Shown: positions 62,855 to 64,000 of the stretch, piece after piece
Layout of the letters: each line of letters begins with the position of its first letter
Position numbering within the stretch: position 1 is the stretch's first letter
From: Luteimicrobium sp042670205
GTDB taxonomy: Bacteria > Actinomycetota > Actinomycetes > Actinomycetales > Cellulomonadaceae
Reading direction: 5' to 3'
Assembly: GCF_042670205.1 (NCBI RefSeq)
Contig: NZ_JBHUWD010000016.1
Location: 19,798 to 83,797, forward strand
Length of the DNA stretch: 64,000 nt
Notes under the pieces: generated by a model
The model's database searches: none
What the model was told of the DNA's origin: nothing
Seen by the model: the letters and a program-made list of their open reading frames with translations, nothing else
Program-made: the position numbers and the translations under genes

Positions 62855-63964
62855 ATGAGCGAGAACCCGAACGGCCCCGGTCGGGGCTCCGAGCCGAACG
62901 AGCCACCCTCCCCGTACGAGCCCGAGCGGCCCGCTCAACCGACGGAACCCGCGCAGCCGACCGAGCCGGCGCAGCCCGCGCCGCCCAGCGAGCCGCCGCA
63001 GCCCGTGCAGCCGACGGAGCCACCGACGGCCCCGCCGGCACAGCCGGGTGCGTATCCGCCGCCCGGCGGCTACCCGCCGCCGCCTCAGCAGCAGCCGTAC
63101 GGCCAGCAGCCCCCGGCCCAGCCGGGTGCGTATCCGCCGCCCGGCGGCTACCCGCCGCCCGGGCAGCAGCCGCCCGCGTACGGCCAGCAGGCGCCGGGAG
63201 CCTACCCGCCCCCTCCCGGAGGCTTCCCGACGGCGCCGCCCACGTCGGGCGCCGGCTACGGCACGACGCCGCCCCCGTGGGCATCGGGCGCACCCGTGAC
63301 GGTCGGGCAGGCTGTCTCGTACGGGTGGAGCAAGTTCTGGTCGAACGCGGGCATCTGGATCGCCGCGGTGCTGGTGGTGGCGGTCATCGCGTTCGTCATC
63401 AACCTGACCTTCAGCGCCACCCTGCGCGCCGGGTTCAACGGCTCGTCGACCGAGGACCTCCAGCAGCGTCTCGACGACGCCCGGAGCTTCGGCAACGTGC
63501 TCCTCGCTGCGATCGGCTCGATCCTGTCGTACGTGGTGCTGGCCTTCCTCGTGAGCGGCGCCCTGGCGACCACGTACAAGGGTCGCGCGGCCTTCGGCGA
63601 CTTCTTTCGACTCAAGAACTTCGGGAACATCGTCCTGCTTGCCGTGGTCGTGGGTGTCCTGTCGTTCGTCCTGGGGTACATCCCGTTCCTGGGCTCGATC
63701 ATCCTGCTGGTGATCGAGTTCTTCCTGACGTTCGCGCTGTACTTCGTGATCGACGCCGGGCAGGACACGTTCACCGCGATCAGGTCGAGCTTCGGGATCG
63801 TGAGCAAGAACCCGGGCGTCGTGATCGTCCTTCTCCTCGCCGTCATCGGCATCACGATCGTCGGAGCGCTCATCTGCGGCGTCGGCCTGCTCGCGGCCGT
63901 GCCGATCGGCCTGCTGGCCTACGCGTTCGCGTACCGCAGGCTCACGGGCGGGATGCCTGTCTGA
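62855..63964 (+). CDS. Proline-rich membrane protein with multi-span C-terminal domain
   Basis: A 369-residue protein. The N-terminal 150 residues are low complexity: TEPAQP repeats, then GAYPPPGGYPPP units. The C-terminal 210 residues hold about five membrane segments (AGIWIAAVLVVAVIAFVINL, LLAAIGSILSYVVLAFLVSGAL, NIVLLAVVVGVLSFVLGYIPFLG, IILLVIEFFLTFALYFVIDAG, VVIVLLLAVIGITIVGALICG). The phrase TFTAIRSSFGIVSKNPG is typical of actinobacterial membrane proteins of unknown function with such tails. It shares its start region with the gene at 62079. Confidence 0.82.
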   Translation: MSENPNGPGRGSEPNEPPSPYEPERPAQPTEPAQPTEPAQPAPPSEPPQPVQPTEPPTAPPAQPGAYPPPGGYPPPPQQQPYGQQPPAQPGAYPPPGGYPPPGQQPPAYGQQAPGAYPPPPGGFPTAPPTSGAGYGTTPPPWASGAPVTVGQAVSYGWSKFWSNAGIWIAAVLVVAVIAFVINLTFSATLRAGFNGSSTEDLQQRLDDARSFGNVLLAAIGSILSYVVLAFLVSGALATTYKGRAAFGDFFRLKNFGNIVLLAVVVGVLSFVLGYIPFLGSIILLVIEFFLTFALYFVIDAGQDTFTAIRSSFGIVSKNPGVVIVLLLAVIGITIVGALICGVGLLAAVPIGLLAYAFAYRRLTGGMPV

Positions 63965-64000
63965 CCTCGCTCTGAACGTACGGAGGGCGCCGCGACGACC

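Overview
The window is about 74% GC by eye, densely packed, and reads as a chromosome segment of a high-GC actinobacterium. Actinobacterial traits include a mycothiol-type maleylpyruvate-isomerase-family protein, a Ku/LigD end-joining pair with mycobacterial domain order, a VKOR protein, and many genes with a TANNNT box 6-7 nt before the start codon. Gene order and repeat style suggest Micrococcales, possibly a cellulomonad or promicromonosporad; that is inference, not a database result. No rRNA, tRNA, CRISPR array, IS element or phage was seen.

Layout. Positions 1-2680 hold the 3' part of a SNF2 helicase gene and a VapBC-type toxin-antitoxin pair. 2785-4587 hold a frameshifted ArsR-type regulator and a DinB-like gene. 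4726-9387 are a DNA-repair block: Ku diverging from ligD, with topoisomerase IB directly behind ligD. 9393-15136 hold a WYL regulator with a SnoaL-like gene, two NAD(P)-dependent oxidoreductases, a TetR regulator with two operator-like palindromes, rnhA and lpdA. 15296-18685 hold a membrane protein diverging from a two-component system. 18794-22237 are a GntR regulator with two homoprotocatechuate-pathway genes. 22394-30381 carry a FetB-like permease, a GH3 lipoprotein, a GntR/MFS pair, an ABC transporter ORF that looks like an in-frame fusion of two genes, an aldo/keto reductase and a cupin. 30517-32597 encode a polymorphic toxin (helical N-terminus, HINT domain, RNase A-like C-terminus) with its immunity protein. 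32581-37452 carry mqo, a DtxR regulator, an MFS exporter and VKOR.

37514-46200 are leuS followed tightly by jetA-jetB-jetC, an SMC-like complex of the Wadjet/MksBEF type. The nuclease gene jetD is absent. In its place lies a 530-bp repeat region, then a PIN protein and a MATE exporter. 48887-55542 hold a HerA-like ATPase diverging from degV, then comEA-comEC-holA. 55660-64000 hold a PAP2-type membrane enzyme, rpsT, a PemK-like toxin, a mycothiol-type gene, lepA, hemW and two proline-rich membrane proteins separated by an assembly gap (10 N) and a poor-quality G-rich stretch.

Most convergent gene ends carry long stem-loops. A dispersed repeat of about 115 bp occurs behind jetC and again behind the PAP2 gene. 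The strongest leads are the jetABC operon without jetD, the HINT/RNase A-like toxin pair, the apparent ABC transporter fusion, the perfect 24-bp inverted repeat inside ligD, and the set of apparently leaderless genes.
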